Shown piece by piece: positions 17,793 through 33,500 of a DNA stretch of 64,000 nucleotides (positions within the stretch are counted from its first letter, which is position 1; every line of letters begins with the position of its first letter). Made by a program: the position numbers and the translations under genes. The notes beneath the pieces were generated by a model. That model saw nothing but the letters and a program-made list of their open reading frames with translations. It was not told the origin of the DNA and did no database searches. The stretch comes from Halichondria panicea. Its lineage: Eukaryota; Porifera; Demospongiae; Suberitida; Halichondriidae. The stretch spans positions 5,008,412 through 5,072,411 of the forward strand of contig NC_087385.1 in NCBI RefSeq assembly GCF_963675165.1. Direction: 5' to 3'.

Positions 17793-19208
17793 TCATGCAG
17801 TCCATTTTAAACACCTGTAAAATACAACGATGTAATTATCACAATGAATTGAAACAAGTTTTACCTTGTGTCCTTATGAGTACCCAGACACCTGACAGAG
17901 CAGTACCGTGCACCACAGGTGACACATCTGTACTTGGAGAAGAACTGAGAGAGTTAGTTAAGGAATCAAGTGCTCACTACATTCTGCACATACCATAGAT
18001 ACAACCTAGCTTTGTAACCAGGCCAATTCTGTTCTATAATACGTAACGCTAGGTAGAAAACTACGTAGAGTGAGGATACTCCACATACAGCACAGAAGTG
18101 CCTTGGGGGCAGTTTGGATGGTGGGGCAGCTGCTGTCACAAAGGATGGCTTCTGATAGGTTTCAGGGGGCTACAAGCAAGAGAAATGTCATGGCAACGAT
18201 AAAATTGATATTCAATCACTCACAACTTCCTCTAGTAACGATTGGAACGTCTTTCTGAATCTCTGTATGGAAATAAAGAGGAAATAAAGAAATTGAACAT
18301 CCTAAGTCATTTCCACACTCATTTCTAGGTAACCCATTTCTACCCAGAGGAGGTTAGACACGATTACGTCCAATAAAATATTGCTGGCCTATTGACAACA
18401 ATTTCAATGCGAAGTTTTAGCTTGTTTTGTTAGCGTATCAGAGACTGAGAGCAACTATTTTGGACTTCCTGGCTCCTTTGGGTGTATAGCTTCCCTGATA
18501 CCAGGAGCACATAAAGGTGCTCCTGCTGATACCCAAATATCCCTTCTATTCTGACGAGTTATCAGTGCATAGAGTGTTTACTAGATTCTTGTCCGCCAGT
18601 AATGAAAGCTATATACAGCACCGCTGAACTATACTCTACCCTATAGTCTGGTCCAACAAGGCAACAGATACAGCTAGTCAGGTGTTACAAGCTCGGACGT
18701 AGCAATAACTTTTTACAGTTGGTCAGATCTATGGTATCGTGCACAAAAGCCTTAGAAATGTCCCATGAATGATGACGTGTGTCCAACCTCCTCTGATTTC
18801 TACCTGTTTACCTGTTTGAAATGATCAGCATTAGTACGTGTCTTCTTTTTCTTTTCTACAGGGCAGAAGACAACAATATAACGTACATACATTACAGAAG
18901 AATGCAACACCCATACTTTCTGATCCATCTGCAAAGGTTGGTAGTTTCGTCTTGGAGGTGAGGTGTGCATAGATGGCATGAGGGTCGTCATGGAAGTTGT
19001 CCTTCTCCAGTGCCTCCAGCTGTCTCTGGTGTCTCCTCTTCCTAGTGGCATCGTCCAGCACCCTCTTCTGAGGAGCCGTAGCCGAGCGCGTTCGAACTGC
19101 ATGAAAATGGCCACCATAAAACAAGCAACCAGATTTTCACCTCACATATATTATTATAACACATCATATAGAAGTACACAAACCTTCTTTGGCCTTCTTC
19201 TCACTCAT
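17793..19208 (-). CDS. ZNHIT1: Zinc finger HIT-type protein 1
   Basis: Seven minus-strand exons (19184-19208, 18917-19096, 18812-18855, 18224-18262, 18080-18169, 17865-17944, 17793-17814) join in phase to 159 residues; human ZNHIT1 has 154. The N-terminus MSEKKAKEG is followed by RRHQRQLEALEKDNFHDDPH, the lysine run before TRTNADHFKQ, and RFRKTFQSLLEE. The HIT zinc finger comes next (FCAVCG, YRCVTCGARYCSVRCLGTH), ending in RCLKWTA. The Cys/His pattern is intact. ZNHIT1 is a nuclear subunit of the SRCAP chromatin remodeller that deposits H2A.Z. The gene shares a 162-bp intergenic region with RTF2. Confidence 0.93.
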
Positions 19209-19370
19209 ACACACTGTGTATACTCCACGTGGTTGGCTGAGTCAGCATTTCTCTACTACAAACTGCACTGTCAGCACAAATCTAATTAGAGGATAAACAA
19301 ACAACAGACAAGGTTTTGTGTCTACTGGTTCTTCGATCTGCCAGAAAGCTTCAGAGAGGGTGATACTGAC
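19209..19370. promoter_or_regulatory. Bidirectional promoter region ZNHIT1 / RTF2
   Basis: Only 162 bp separate the two opposing start codons, so transcription of both genes must begin within it or in overlapping UTRs. No TATA box was seen. Head-to-head placement suggests coordinated expression of two nuclear genes. Confidence 0.6.
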
Positions 19371-21160
19371 ATGGGATGTGATGGAGGAACCATACCAAGG
19401 CGAGATGAGATGGTCAAGTTGAAGAAAAAGGCTGAAAAGGTAACTAAATGCATTTCTTTGTGTATTTTGAAAATTGACCCTATAAACTCACCCAGGCTGA
19501 CAAAGATGCTGAGCTGGCCGCCAGGTGGAAGCACTGTGCCCTCACTTCAGAGGATCTAAAACGTCCAGTGGTCTCTTGTGAACTGGGAAGGTGTGAGTCC
19601 GAGAATCGAATGCACTCCATTTAATTTTTACAGAATTGTCATTTTATAGAATAGGAGATTTGGCTAATTCGTGTGCTGGTAATTCCTAGAATGATTTGAC
19701 TAATGTATTATTAAAAGGTTTCTGCCGTAATGGTTTCCGGTGTATTAGTAGTAATACAGTTAGGTGTAAGCTCTCTTTATAACTTATACCAATAGCTGTC
19801 CATGTAGCAAGTGTGTTTCCTACGTAGGCTGTATAATAAGGAGGCCCTCTTGCTTGCCCTGCTGGACAAACCAGCCCTACCCGACCTAGCCAAACACATA
19901 CGTAGCCTCAAGGATGTAGTGGAGCTCAAATTCACCATCACCCCTGGCTACAAGGCTACAGCTGCTGATGACGGCTACAATGACACGCAGTCATCAGAGT
20001 ATGTGTGTCCTGTGACAGGCCTGGAGATGAGTGGCCGATACAGGTGAGTGATGCTAAAATTGATATTTTGAGCTCTTAGTAATTACCCTTACTGTGCAGG
20101 TTTGCCTACCTCCGTGGGTGTGGGTGTGTGTTCTCTGAGAAGGCATTGAAGGAAGTACCATCTGAGTTATGCCATAAGGTGGGTCCCACATATGTGTAGA
20201 GAGGATTTCAAGTTGGTTGACTGTAGTTAAAAGTTGAAATGCAGCACTTCAACTTTTAACTAGCAGGCAACCAACCTGAAATCCTCTGTATAACATTATT
20301 TTGTAAATCTTATATGTTTTGTTAATGACTGTGCGACTGTGTTTTGTATTAATTATCTAGTGTGGTTCCCCATTCACACCATTTGACATTGTGATCATGA
20401 ATGGAACTGAGGAGGACATTAAGAGACAGACGGAAAAGATGCTCGAGAAAAGACAGCTGGCAAAGCAGACCAAGGCTGCAAAGGTGAGATGTAGATACAT
20501 GCCAGTCAACCACAACATCTAAACTCAACAACATCTTGAACTCAGACGATTCTGAGAATGCTATACTGAACTTGCTATGCTCACATTTATTTAATATTCT
20601 CCCCCCTACAGAAGAAGCGTATGGCCGATACTGTCCAGTGTGACTCCTCCACCTCCACCTCCACTTCCACGTCCACGTCCACGTCCACCTCTACTGAGTT
20701 AAGTGTTGCATCCAGTTGTGAAAGTAGCGACACTAAGCTGCTACCATCCACCACGGAGGCTACTACTTGTGAACCAAGCTCAGCTATCACCCAGCCTATC
20801 AATACTGATATGTCCTTGGAGGAGAACAGAGACAGCCCACCACTTGCAAAGAAGCTGAAAATTGAAAGCCAAATTAAAGAACCTTCGACAAAATCTGGTG
20901 CTCCTAGTAGTAAGAAAGTTTCGGTGGCACAGAGGCAGTCAAAGTTTCGTTCAAGTAGCCAAGCATCTGGAAGTAAGCTCCGATCAGGCTCTTCTGTGGC
21001 AGCTGTTACTAAGAGGACGACCAAAGTGGTTGATTCTACTTTCAGGCCTGCTGCTGAAGACGCGTCCGCTCGTAAAGTGTATAAGTCGCTTTTCAACTCC
21101 TCAGAAAGCTCAAAACCCAAGAGAACTTCAAACTGGATTACGTACAACCCTTATTTTTAG
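19371..21160 (+). CDS. RTF2: Replication termination factor 2 (RTF2) homologue
   Basis: Six exons (19371-19439, 19496-19590, 19828-20043, 20100-20178, 20361-20483, 20612-21160) encode 376 residues; the human protein is about 306. The start MGCDGGTIPRRDEMVKLKKK is nearly the family signature. It is followed by CELGRLYNKEALL and the RING-like core with YVCPVTGLEMSGRYRF, RGCGCVFSEKALKE and LCHKCGSPF. The protein acts at stalled replication forks in fission yeast and humans. The last exon adds a long low-complexity linker with an (ST)n run (~206-224), a lysine-rich stretch and the conserved tail YKSLF ... NWITYNPYF. The extra length lies in this linker. Intron 4 carries a family A inverted-repeat element. 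Confidence 0.94.
20200..20288. repeat. Inverted-repeat element, family A copy 2, RTF2 intron 4
   Basis: AGAGGATTTCAAGTTGGTTG at the left end and its near-complement at the right share termini with 549-662. The 89-bp copy also has internal AAGTTGAAA/TTTCAACTT pairing, so it folds almost end to end. Confidence 0.75.
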
Positions 21161-21404
21161 CTCACTCTTGTATGGCATGTAGTTACTGTGAGTATTGAGT
21201 TACTGTGAGTATTGAGCATGTGTTGTACATTGTACGATCAACCACACATTCATGTTGTGATCTTTACCTAATGTATTTCCTTAGTCTACTATTTACATTT
21301 TTCTGTTGTGATCTTTACCTACCGGTAATGTGTTCCTTGAAGAATGTTGGGTCCAGGTGTGGCCTTTGTAGCATCCTAGGTACGTAGGAGCAGAAACTTT
21401 TTGA

Positions 21405-24148
<2,744 letters not shown>

Positions 24149-24370
24149 GGAACTCATGGAAAAACTGATTTAGTTCAGGGCATCATAGACTGTGTAAATT
24201 CTATATAGCTTTTTAATATTTTGTACCTTACCGATCGATAGGTTATATCGAGATATACGTTATCACCATATGTATATATATAGTGAGTAGTATCAATCAT
24301 GACAATGAAGTGTTAATTGAAAAGTGATTTAACTAAAACAAGCTAGTACGTACAACAGAATTAATTAGAG

Positions 24371-25668
24371 TCAGTCTGTAACCTCTTTCAGTGAGTAAGA
24401 CTTCAGAAACTTCCTGTGATCACAACTCTCGTTTACCATTTGAAACAGGTGCGCATACTTCCCATTTCTTTCAGCCAATTCAAGACCTGTGTCTCCCTGC
24501 CCCGTCTTTGGTGCTGGGTTCAACTCTTTATGCCTCAACAGTAGCTCTAGTGTGCCCCCGGCTCGATTATTCAAAGACGCTGCATGAAGTGGAGTCTGCC
24601 CACCATTACTCAGAGAGTTTATATTAGCTCCGTTCTGAAGTAGAAGAGAGGCCACTTTAGCTTTGTTCCACCGGCACGCACTGTGTAGAGGAGTTAGTCC
24701 ATCAATAGTTCTAGAGTCAACATTAGCTCCGTGTGTTAGGAGATACTCCACGACTGAGGTATGGCCATTGTAAGAGGCTCGATGCAGAGCTGTGTAGCTG
24801 TCCTCGTCAGTAGTGTGTATAATGCTGGGGCCGCAATGTTCGTGGATGAGTGTGACTGCTTCTAGTACTCCCGTCTGAGCTGCTCTCAGGAACACGGACT
24901 GGAGAGACTCTGTGGAGAGGCCAGACACGCCCTGTGCAGAGGGGGGGGGGTAGACGATTATAGTGACAATAGTACAGATACGTTCAGATTGCTCAATTGT
25001 AGCCTCAAAATGACTAGATCTAGTTACTGCATTTATGTTCGAATCGAATTACACGTGAAATGTGAAGTATAATTTTAGGAAGGGAACCAGCATTGGTCCT
25101 ACTAATTAAGCCTGAGGTCAAACACAAAAGGCAGCATAGCTCAATGTAGCTAGACGTTGCTCATGGGGCCCGAATTTTGGGGGGAATTTGCTAATATCTG
25201 CACAGAATATAGTGAGTATTTAAACCATCCACCAGAGGTGTAGGAAGATATTTTTGTAAGGGGTGCTGGTTTATCTATCTAGCTATTGCTGTTCATGGAG
25301 CAACTAAAGGTAGCTGAGACAAGGGGGTGCTCTAGCACCTGGAGCGCACATGCTTCCTACGCCCCTGTCCAGGTAATATTATGAACACCATTATCACTAA
25401 TTATTTGAGGTGCTCACATGCGGCAATAGGTCGGTGAGGGTAGCATCAGTCTCGTCCTCATCTCCCTCGTTCCACAGCTCCGAGTTGATCACCGCCATCG
25501 AGTCAAATACATCCGGGTCATACGGAACATCACCTGCAGCAAGGATTGCAAGAAGATATAAATTTTTAGCTATCCTATAAATTCAAGGAGAGTTTGGTTA
25601 TTTATAAGAAATGTCGTACATGTTAAACTCGGCTCAGTGTTCTCAAGCTCGTAGGTGGCCATATCCAT
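24371..25668 (-). CDS. ANKRD49: Ankyrin repeat protein, ANKRD49 type
   Basis: Three minus-strand exons (25620-25668, 25418-25533, 24371-24931) encode 241 residues; human ANKRD49 has 239. The acidic N-terminus (MDMATYELENTEPS ... NEGDEDETDA) precedes ankyrin repeats in the last exon: SYTALHRASYNGHTSVVEYL, LTPLHSACRWNKAKVASLL and QTPLHAASLNNRAGGTLELL. The tail YAHLFQMVNE matches the ANKRD49 end. No SOCS box is seen. The vertebrate gene has been linked to male germ-cell function; the role here is unknown. A reading frame continues upstream of the chosen ATG within the same exon, so an upstream start is possible. The gene faces the bHLH-PAS gene head to head. Confidence 0.85.
25233..25367. repeat. 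Short inverted-repeat element in ANKRD49 intron
   Basis: The ends CAGAGGTGTAGGAAG and CTTCCTACGCCCCTG pair imperfectly across 135 bp. It lies within the intron 24932-25417. Confidence 0.6.
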
Positions 25669-25974
25669 GGGAGCAGTCGTGACTGTGCTGAAGAAGCTCA
25701 GGTTCCCTGTCAAAGATTATGCATATAGATCTAGTCTAGACACAACCACATCCACTACTGACAATGAGGACGACACTGGTGAGACACAGCAGTTACTGAT
25801 CAGGACACAACAGGCAAAGCAGCCCTGTGGATGACCATGTTCGTCACAGGAAGGTTGTGGTATTGAAACACTACGTAACATCCGTCAACACTCGCTTATA
25901 AAACATGTTTGCACCCACGTTTCTAGAGAATCTGTAGCTAAACAAGTAAATTGCAAAGAGTTTTCTAAAGTAGT
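25669..25974. promoter_or_regulatory. Divergent promoter region ANKRD49 / bHLH-PAS
   Basis: 306 bp separate the opposing start codons. It probably holds both promoters and 5' UTRs. No TATA box was recognised. Confidence 0.5.
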
Positions 25975-28900
25975 ATGGACGATTCTGCAGAGCTGAATAG
26001 GTAAGTAAGATGATTTCACATTCATGCACCATTCAATGATGATATGGCTAGCTGGCCTATAAAAAGTCTGTAGTTATTGATACTGTACTGTGTACACATC
26101 ATTGCACCACTCTACACTGCACTCACTCTCACATGCAGACCAATATTGAAGGTGAAAAGCATGGCTCACACTAGAAGACAGAAAGAAAATGACACATTTG
26201 CAGAAATTGCTCAAACTCTCCCGACCAAAGAACATGCAAAAGACCTGGACAAAGCATCTGTTCTCCGAGTGGCCATCAACTTTATGAAACTGCGTACTTT
26301 TATTGGAGAGAGCGGTGAGGAACCACCTGAGACTGAGACTGATGAAGAGGAGGAGAGCTCTCCCATTGGGGAAGAGCAATGTGTTCCAGGTGGGTAGTAC
26401 AAACGAATTTATCACATAATTGCTTATCATGTAATTATTCTCTTCTGCATATTCATAATTATAGTGAACATTTTAATAGACGCCATGGTATACTGACACT
26501 GTAGCTATCCTATACACTGTATATCCTTTGTAGTTCTGGCTGTGAAGATTATGCTAAGATGTTAATTGCCTGAGGTCTGGGTTGTCTATTTGTGTGTCTA
26601 CCGTATTTTACTGGAATGTTTACGAGTATCAAACGTATGCGAACTTTGCGAGTGTTGATCAATTCGCAAAACCTAAATGTACTACTGGTAATTACACACG
26701 ATTCTTGCCAGAACGCAATAGTTAGATTGCAAAGGGTCAATTTTTCAAGGTTCAATTTCACCCGCAAAATATTCTAGTAATACGGTATATAGCTATCTCG
26801 ACTAGCTTCACCTATAGTTTTCAAAACAACGAAGGCCATCTTGGTTTCAACTCACCATTCAGTCCTACATTTACAGGGTCATTGTACCTTCATTTCACAC
26901 TTCATATACTTTCACAATGAGTGAAAGATCCCTCCTATATAATTATCATCCCCTGCATTATAGATTTACCATTATGGCTATCACTAGTTTTTGGGAGATT
27001 TTTTAATTGTTAATATGGCTTTTATCGATAGTGAGCTAACGAACCCTGGGAAATATCTGGCTGTATAATAATTTAGTCTGTTTTGCTTGTAAAAGTGGTA
27101 TATAGGCAACTGTTGTTTCTATGTGATAGTTGGCAGTTGTAGGGTCACATTGCATCATTTTGCATCCGCTTTGCCTTCTTATGTATATAGTGATTGGTTA
27201 GTTCCAACAGCAACTGTGTATTGTGGAGGTACATCCTCTGCTGAATGTAGAAGGGAGGAAGTTTACTCTTAAGTCATTGGCCAGCACTTGCTGATTTATT
27301 CACTAACATATTGTCGTAACCTGTTTGTGACAATTAAAGCGACCATTTTGTACTATGAAAAACAGCTTGCAGTTGTTGTCCTAATTAGTAGCTTCAGTAA
27401 TTAGTGTACCAGTATTTGGTTAATTTAGCGTATATAAGGCTGCAGTGTCTGGATCTTTGCCTTACCTGTTTGCCAAAGGAAGCCTTAGTGGTCTACTATT
27501 CTAAGTGGCATAAACAACAGCCGGTTCCCATACACTGTTAGCTATATAGACCAAGCAAGCATTGTGTTTATGTATGTGTCGATGTTTGCATGACTTCATA
27601 ATAGTATGCCTTCCATTTCTACAAAATTCCCAAAACTCCTACACTTAAGAAGCCTACCATGGCACATTTGGCTTCTTTATATACGGCTGTTTCTCAGAAT
27701 ATGTTTGAATGAGGTACAAATACTGATGTTGCACATTATTATTTTCATCTTGAAAACGACCCAGATAAGGGCCTTTCCTTACAGAGGAGGAAATATGTTA
27801 TTGTTCCTTTGTCTGTTTATTGTTCCTTTGGATTGTTATGCCTTTCCCTGTTGCATACACCTGCATGTGTATAGTGTATGATGATAGAGTTTCTGCAAGG
27901 TGCTCCATTCTAACACACTCCTTTATAACTGTACAAACACACACACAAACACACACATACACACACACAGAGGTCCCCCAAGAGCCAAGTATCACTGACA
28001 TTCTGCCAAACTTCTCCAAAGATGTGATGCAGGTAAGACCCACTTACAGTAAGCCCCTGAAGCATTCTGTGGTAATGATCAAAGTGGTTGTTCAATCCTA
28101 GAAATTTTAATTCCATTTTGCCCCAGACAGTGGGTAATTTGATAGTGTGAGACTGGATTGTATTGGCTCTTACATAATTCATCTATTGTGTAAACAGTTT
28201 AGCAATGCATAGTTTTGCTCTTACCTGTCCACTGTAGCTTGTGTTTTATCTTATGTGCAATTCCTCACCCCACCCCCCTCAGGCAGTGGACGGCTTTGTA
28301 ATGGTGTTCTCAGCAGACGGACAAGTTTTGTACAGTTCCGAAACCATCGCGCAATATCTGGGATTGAGACAGGTACAGCTATATCCTTAATATTGTAGTC
28401 ATTGGGCCAGGCAGAGTGGCTAGACCAACCAACCAACCACCATGTTATTATAAGTATTGTAAGTTCCAAAACTCTCCCTGTGGTAATGTTAGTAGGTGCT
28501 GGGTGCTGGCCAACTGTGGTGTTTCTATGGACACCACAGGAAAGAGTGTGGTTGTCTAGCTAATCAGAAATAGGATCCTATCCACCACATAAGGAAGCTC
28601 TGTGGTGAAGTGTTCACCAGAATCACCACTCAAGACAAGTAAAAATTAAACCCCCACTAACAAATTTCCTGTTTTCCAGCTGACATAAAAACACATAAAA
28701 CAACTGTTGGTCAAAGTCAAGGTCATAGTTTTCCTCCATAATGATATCACTTTTTCCTGTTAGGATACACCCTAACAAGACCTAATTATGGCATGTGTAT
28801 TAAAGCTACTCAGTTTAAATTAATTGACAGTCCCCATTCCAAATGACTTGTTGTTCTCAGTGTGTGTCCTTTGAAGAGTATGTGTTGGCGTACCTAGCAT

Positions 28901-30472
28901 TGCTTTGATATCATAGAGTACATCCTGCTAGTATCACTATCAACTTCTTTTATGTGGTCGATTGTGATTCATTATAGTCCGTGAGAATTTTATCATCCTC
29001 ACAATACCAAGTGGATGACCTTAGCTATCAACATAGTGGGTGTAGGATATGGGGATATGGGTGTCCATTCAGTCAGTACGACCAGTGCTTCTCATGGTTA
29101 GCTTGGTCTGGGAATGTGTAGGTGGGGGACTATCTGTCTGGAAATTGGAAGCCCTTTCACTTTTGAACATCATATGGCTTAAGTTACCCATCTCCTTTAT
29201 TAGTGTACCAGAGGGTAATGATGAAATAGCATGAAAGACTCTTAATCATTCTAAGAGTATAGATAGTCAAGTTGCATTGATTCAGGATGACTATAGCTAG
29301 CTGTTCTTATTTATGTCCAAGCCTGGAAGGATTTATTTTAATCCTGCAGTGGTACTGACGTCAAGTGTTTTTGTATTTCTATGTAGGGTATGGATAACGA
29401 TTGTTTACTGCTCTCCTAGCAGTAGTTGCCAGTTTCCTGTTATTGAGTCCCAATAAGGACACTTGTGGACTAGCCTCACCCGTTGTGGGATGCGTAGAAT
29501 TGGCTATAACATACTGTCACATGAGTTTCTTGATTTTTCAGAATTCTAAGCTGCCCCCATTTTTGGCTCGATCACTTATGTGGATAGCCTCACCCTACCC
29601 CCACACATTTGGTAGACACTCTATATGTGGATAGAACAGAAGTGGTGGGTGTAAAAAGTGTTGAGTTGAGGTTTTTCGTCTTGTTTAATTTGAGCTGTTG
29701 TTGTTGTTTAGTTGGAATTGGGCCAATACAGCGAGACTAATTACATTGCTTTGTGGTACTTTTAATGAGTCAAACACGTACATACGTACGTACATACTGT
29801 TGACTGAAGTGTATCTTGTGTACTCACATTGATAGGGATTTCAATTTTGTTATTGTTCTGTTGAAAGGTTTGCAGCCTAATTGAGAGTCTTGCAACATAT
29901 ATTTACTTTTGTCTGTTTTCAGTTCACACATTCCCAGCCTACAACACACTGTTGTCACTATATTAACTTTAACCACACCCTCCAGGTGGACGTGATTGGC
30001 GTCAATGTGGGGGACATTCTCCACCCCCAGGATTGCAACGAGCTAGGCAGCGTGTTCCGGACACAGGGACAGGACTCGGAGCAGGTATTGGACCAAAGTG
30101 ACCCCCTACGAAGAAAATTCCTCGTTAGGATGAGGTGTGCATTTACCCCCAGTGTGAGGTCCATTACAAGGTGCTCGAACTTCAAGGTGAGAATGAATGC
30201 AATTATTTTTGTAAATCCTCTGTGTAAATTATTATGTAGCCTGTGTCAGTAGTCTAATTGTAAGCATATAATACAGAGAACGTCTCCTCCTTACCCAGCC
30301 TGTCTACTGTTCCTGTTACCTCAAGTTTGCTCAGAGTGGACCACGGAAAGGTATGTATGTATAATATGCACTCATTGGCATTCATGCATTGTTATAGGGT
30401 TTCTCTGTGTGTACACATCTGACTATCAGCTAAGAACCTTCACTATTCATACCTCAATGCCCGCCATGCACA

Positions 30473-30555
<83 letters not shown>

Positions 30556-33500
30556 ACCTACAGGTCAGTTCATCGGCCTTGTTGCACTCTGTAAGCTGGC
30601 AAACACCAACAAAATTCGTGAGATGGTGGTTGGAACTTTCTTCAAGTCCAAACACTCGCTAGACCTCTCGTACAAGTCCCTGGACAGGAGGTGAATGTTG
30701 TTCAGAATTCGTTCTATAACCTGTAAAACATTTATAATGTATATCTAGTCGATACGTATAATTGATGGCAGCTTATATCACTGATGTTGTATACAGTGTA
30801 GATCGATGTGGTAGCAAATTATTGGCAAAGCAAGCACATTAACATAATTATGTGTTCCTGTAACACTGTACTGACGTTTGTGCATGTGCTCTTTTGCATA
30901 CTTATACTTAAATTATATATACCAGGATATACTGGATTCTTGGTTACGATCCCTCTGAGATGGTTGGACTGCGTGCCTATGAGTACTTTCACCCAGAAGA
31001 CCTCACAGCCACCTCCAGCTGTCACATGAACCGTAAGTGGGCATGTGTATGTATTCTGTATAATAGTTGTTGAATAACAGGTACCTTGAAGAGTTGTCGC
31101 TTCATAAGGCTATGCAGCCATTGCATCACATACAGTATAAAATTGGTGGACCAATTTTGGTTACAACATGCATGCTTTATGATCAGCCCACATCACAATG
31201 TTTGAAATGCATGGTGATCTATTAGGCTGTTTGCTGACAATGACAAACACAGTGCATGTCTACAGCACCTAGTGTACTCTAGTTATATTAGGTTGTACAT
31301 CAGAATAGGTTTTCCATGAAATAGCTCTCTGCACGAGCTCACTATTATTTGCATTTAATTACCATGCTACATCGATCTCTAGGTGGTGCCACACATTTCA
31401 GTGGCTTTTGTAGCCGTAACACGTCAGGTTTTTCCTAATTGGATTAGGTATAATTATAATGTTATGTAATACAACTCAAGTGTTAGAGCAGATGCTGCAA
31501 ACTTATGAGGTGTTGCCAATTCCATTGTTAAGCTGAGTGGCCACTTAAACACGAGGCTTTACATTTCTCTTTATGGCCCTTATCACCTGCCCACCACATC
31601 TCACTATGGAATAAAGCCGTCAACAGAAGCCATGCACAGATGTCCTAGTAAACAACCCACACAAACAATGAGTGACGACAGATGATGTTTGCATATTGAG
31701 ATATTTGAGTGCATGCATTACATAATTCCATTCAATATATATACACCAAGTGAGTGGCATGTTGTAGGCCACCCTTGAAAAAACAAGACTTATGGAACTG
31801 TTTTTACTTACATGTACTTTTTTACTTACACGTTCTTACATGTACCTAGATGTGGTATGCAGAAGCCTGTTTATAAGAAATTGAATTTTCGTAGTTGAAA
31901 TCTTGCAATTTATATCACTATTCAATCGTAGCAGCAGTGTTTTCACTCTTTGTGTTAGTTAGCAACCATTGAGCCTTTGTGCTCTTCTTTCCTGTTGTCT
32001 CTGCCCAACATGTTTAGCCACTTCCTTTGTAGTACAAAGTGGGCTCCCTAACGAGAGGCATGTGATTGAATTGTTAAACATGGCCTCAGAGTACCAGGCA
32101 CATGACTGTGGGGGTTCATGTCAACAACATGCATGTTGATTGCATCTGGAATGCATGGTTACTGCATACAGGTGTAGCCAAAAGTTGTGACTGGCTTTTT
32201 AGAGAGAAAGATGTATTTATATATGTATTTTAAAATTCCACTTGGTATCAGATTGCCTTACTTAAAGTTTTGGGTGGTCTATGCCCTTGTTACGTACGTA
32301 CAATCTTTATTTTTTGTAATCGAAGTCATTATTTGGATGGTGCTTATAAGGCTTGCTTATATTCAACTCCCTCCAAAGCTAGGCCAGTATAGGAGTGAAG
32401 TGGAAAACAATCCAGAAACATACTTCTTTGTGTATACACATAATAATTAATCTGTTATTATTATACCTCTTGCATACGTTTATTCATTACACTCACACAC
32501 ACACACACACACACAGTACTGTCGAGAGGCGAGTCACACAGTCCTTGCTACCGCATCCTCTCTCGGTGGGGAGACTGGATGTGGGTGCGGTCAAAGAGCT
32601 ACATGATGTATAACCAGCGCAACCAATTGCCAGAGGGCATTGTCATCTACACATGGGTTGTGAGGTAACTCAAAGTGTTCACCACAGTATGCACGTAATG
32701 CATATACTTTGTCCCAGTATAGACGTTAATCCTATACATGTATACGCATGCAATTAAATTTACTTTTAACACATAGTTTACTTGCATTTAATTACGTTAA
32801 TGCAGGGTGGACGAGGAAGATGACCGAATGGTGGCCATTAAGAACGGAGAACCGGGAGAGGAAAACCTAAAAAAATACGACTCCTTCAATACTGAGGTGT
32901 CTTCTTCTGATGGAACCCTCAACATTTCATCTCTCGTTCCCTTGAAAACAGCAGAGAAACCCAGTGCCCCCAGCCCCATCCCTGAGCCACTGGTTTTGCT
33001 ACCCAACCCACTACAACAGATCAAGCGAGACGTCAGCCCCCCTAGTGGTGTGAGCACACCCCCTGATTCGGCCCTCTTTGACCAATCATCACCATACATG
33101 GTGAGTGAGTGTACACTTACAGACTTACAAGACTGTAATTTAATTCTCAATGATTACAGCATCTCTTAGTAGCTACAGCATGTATCACAATGGCTATATA
33201 GGTGAAGGTACAAGTACAGTCCTAGGGCATAGATGATTCGAAACTATACAGTCATGTATGCCTCTACCTGACCCGTTTCTATGTGTACCTATACCTTACT
33301 GTATACAATTGTGACAGGTGGATTTGATACTATTATGTACATGCACACGTACAGGCCAATCCTTTCACTCTGCCCAGTCCTCCAAACTCCAACAGCAGCT
33401 ATTGCGGTTCACCTGAAAGTAACATGACACAGGGCCAGATGATGGGAGGATCACCTGACAGTCACATGACCCAACAGAGTCCTCTGGTTGGAGACCTTAA

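Noticed and set aside
18479..18530. GATACCAGGAGCAC...GTGCTCCTGCTGATAC hairpin as a regulatory RNA element in a ZNHIT1 intron
   Set aside because: Imperfect pairing, short, and no second signal to support a function.
20587..21147. 186-codon open frame on the minus strand
   Set aside because: It is the antisense of the RTF2 last exon; the run of acidic/valine codons comes from the (ST)n coding repeat.
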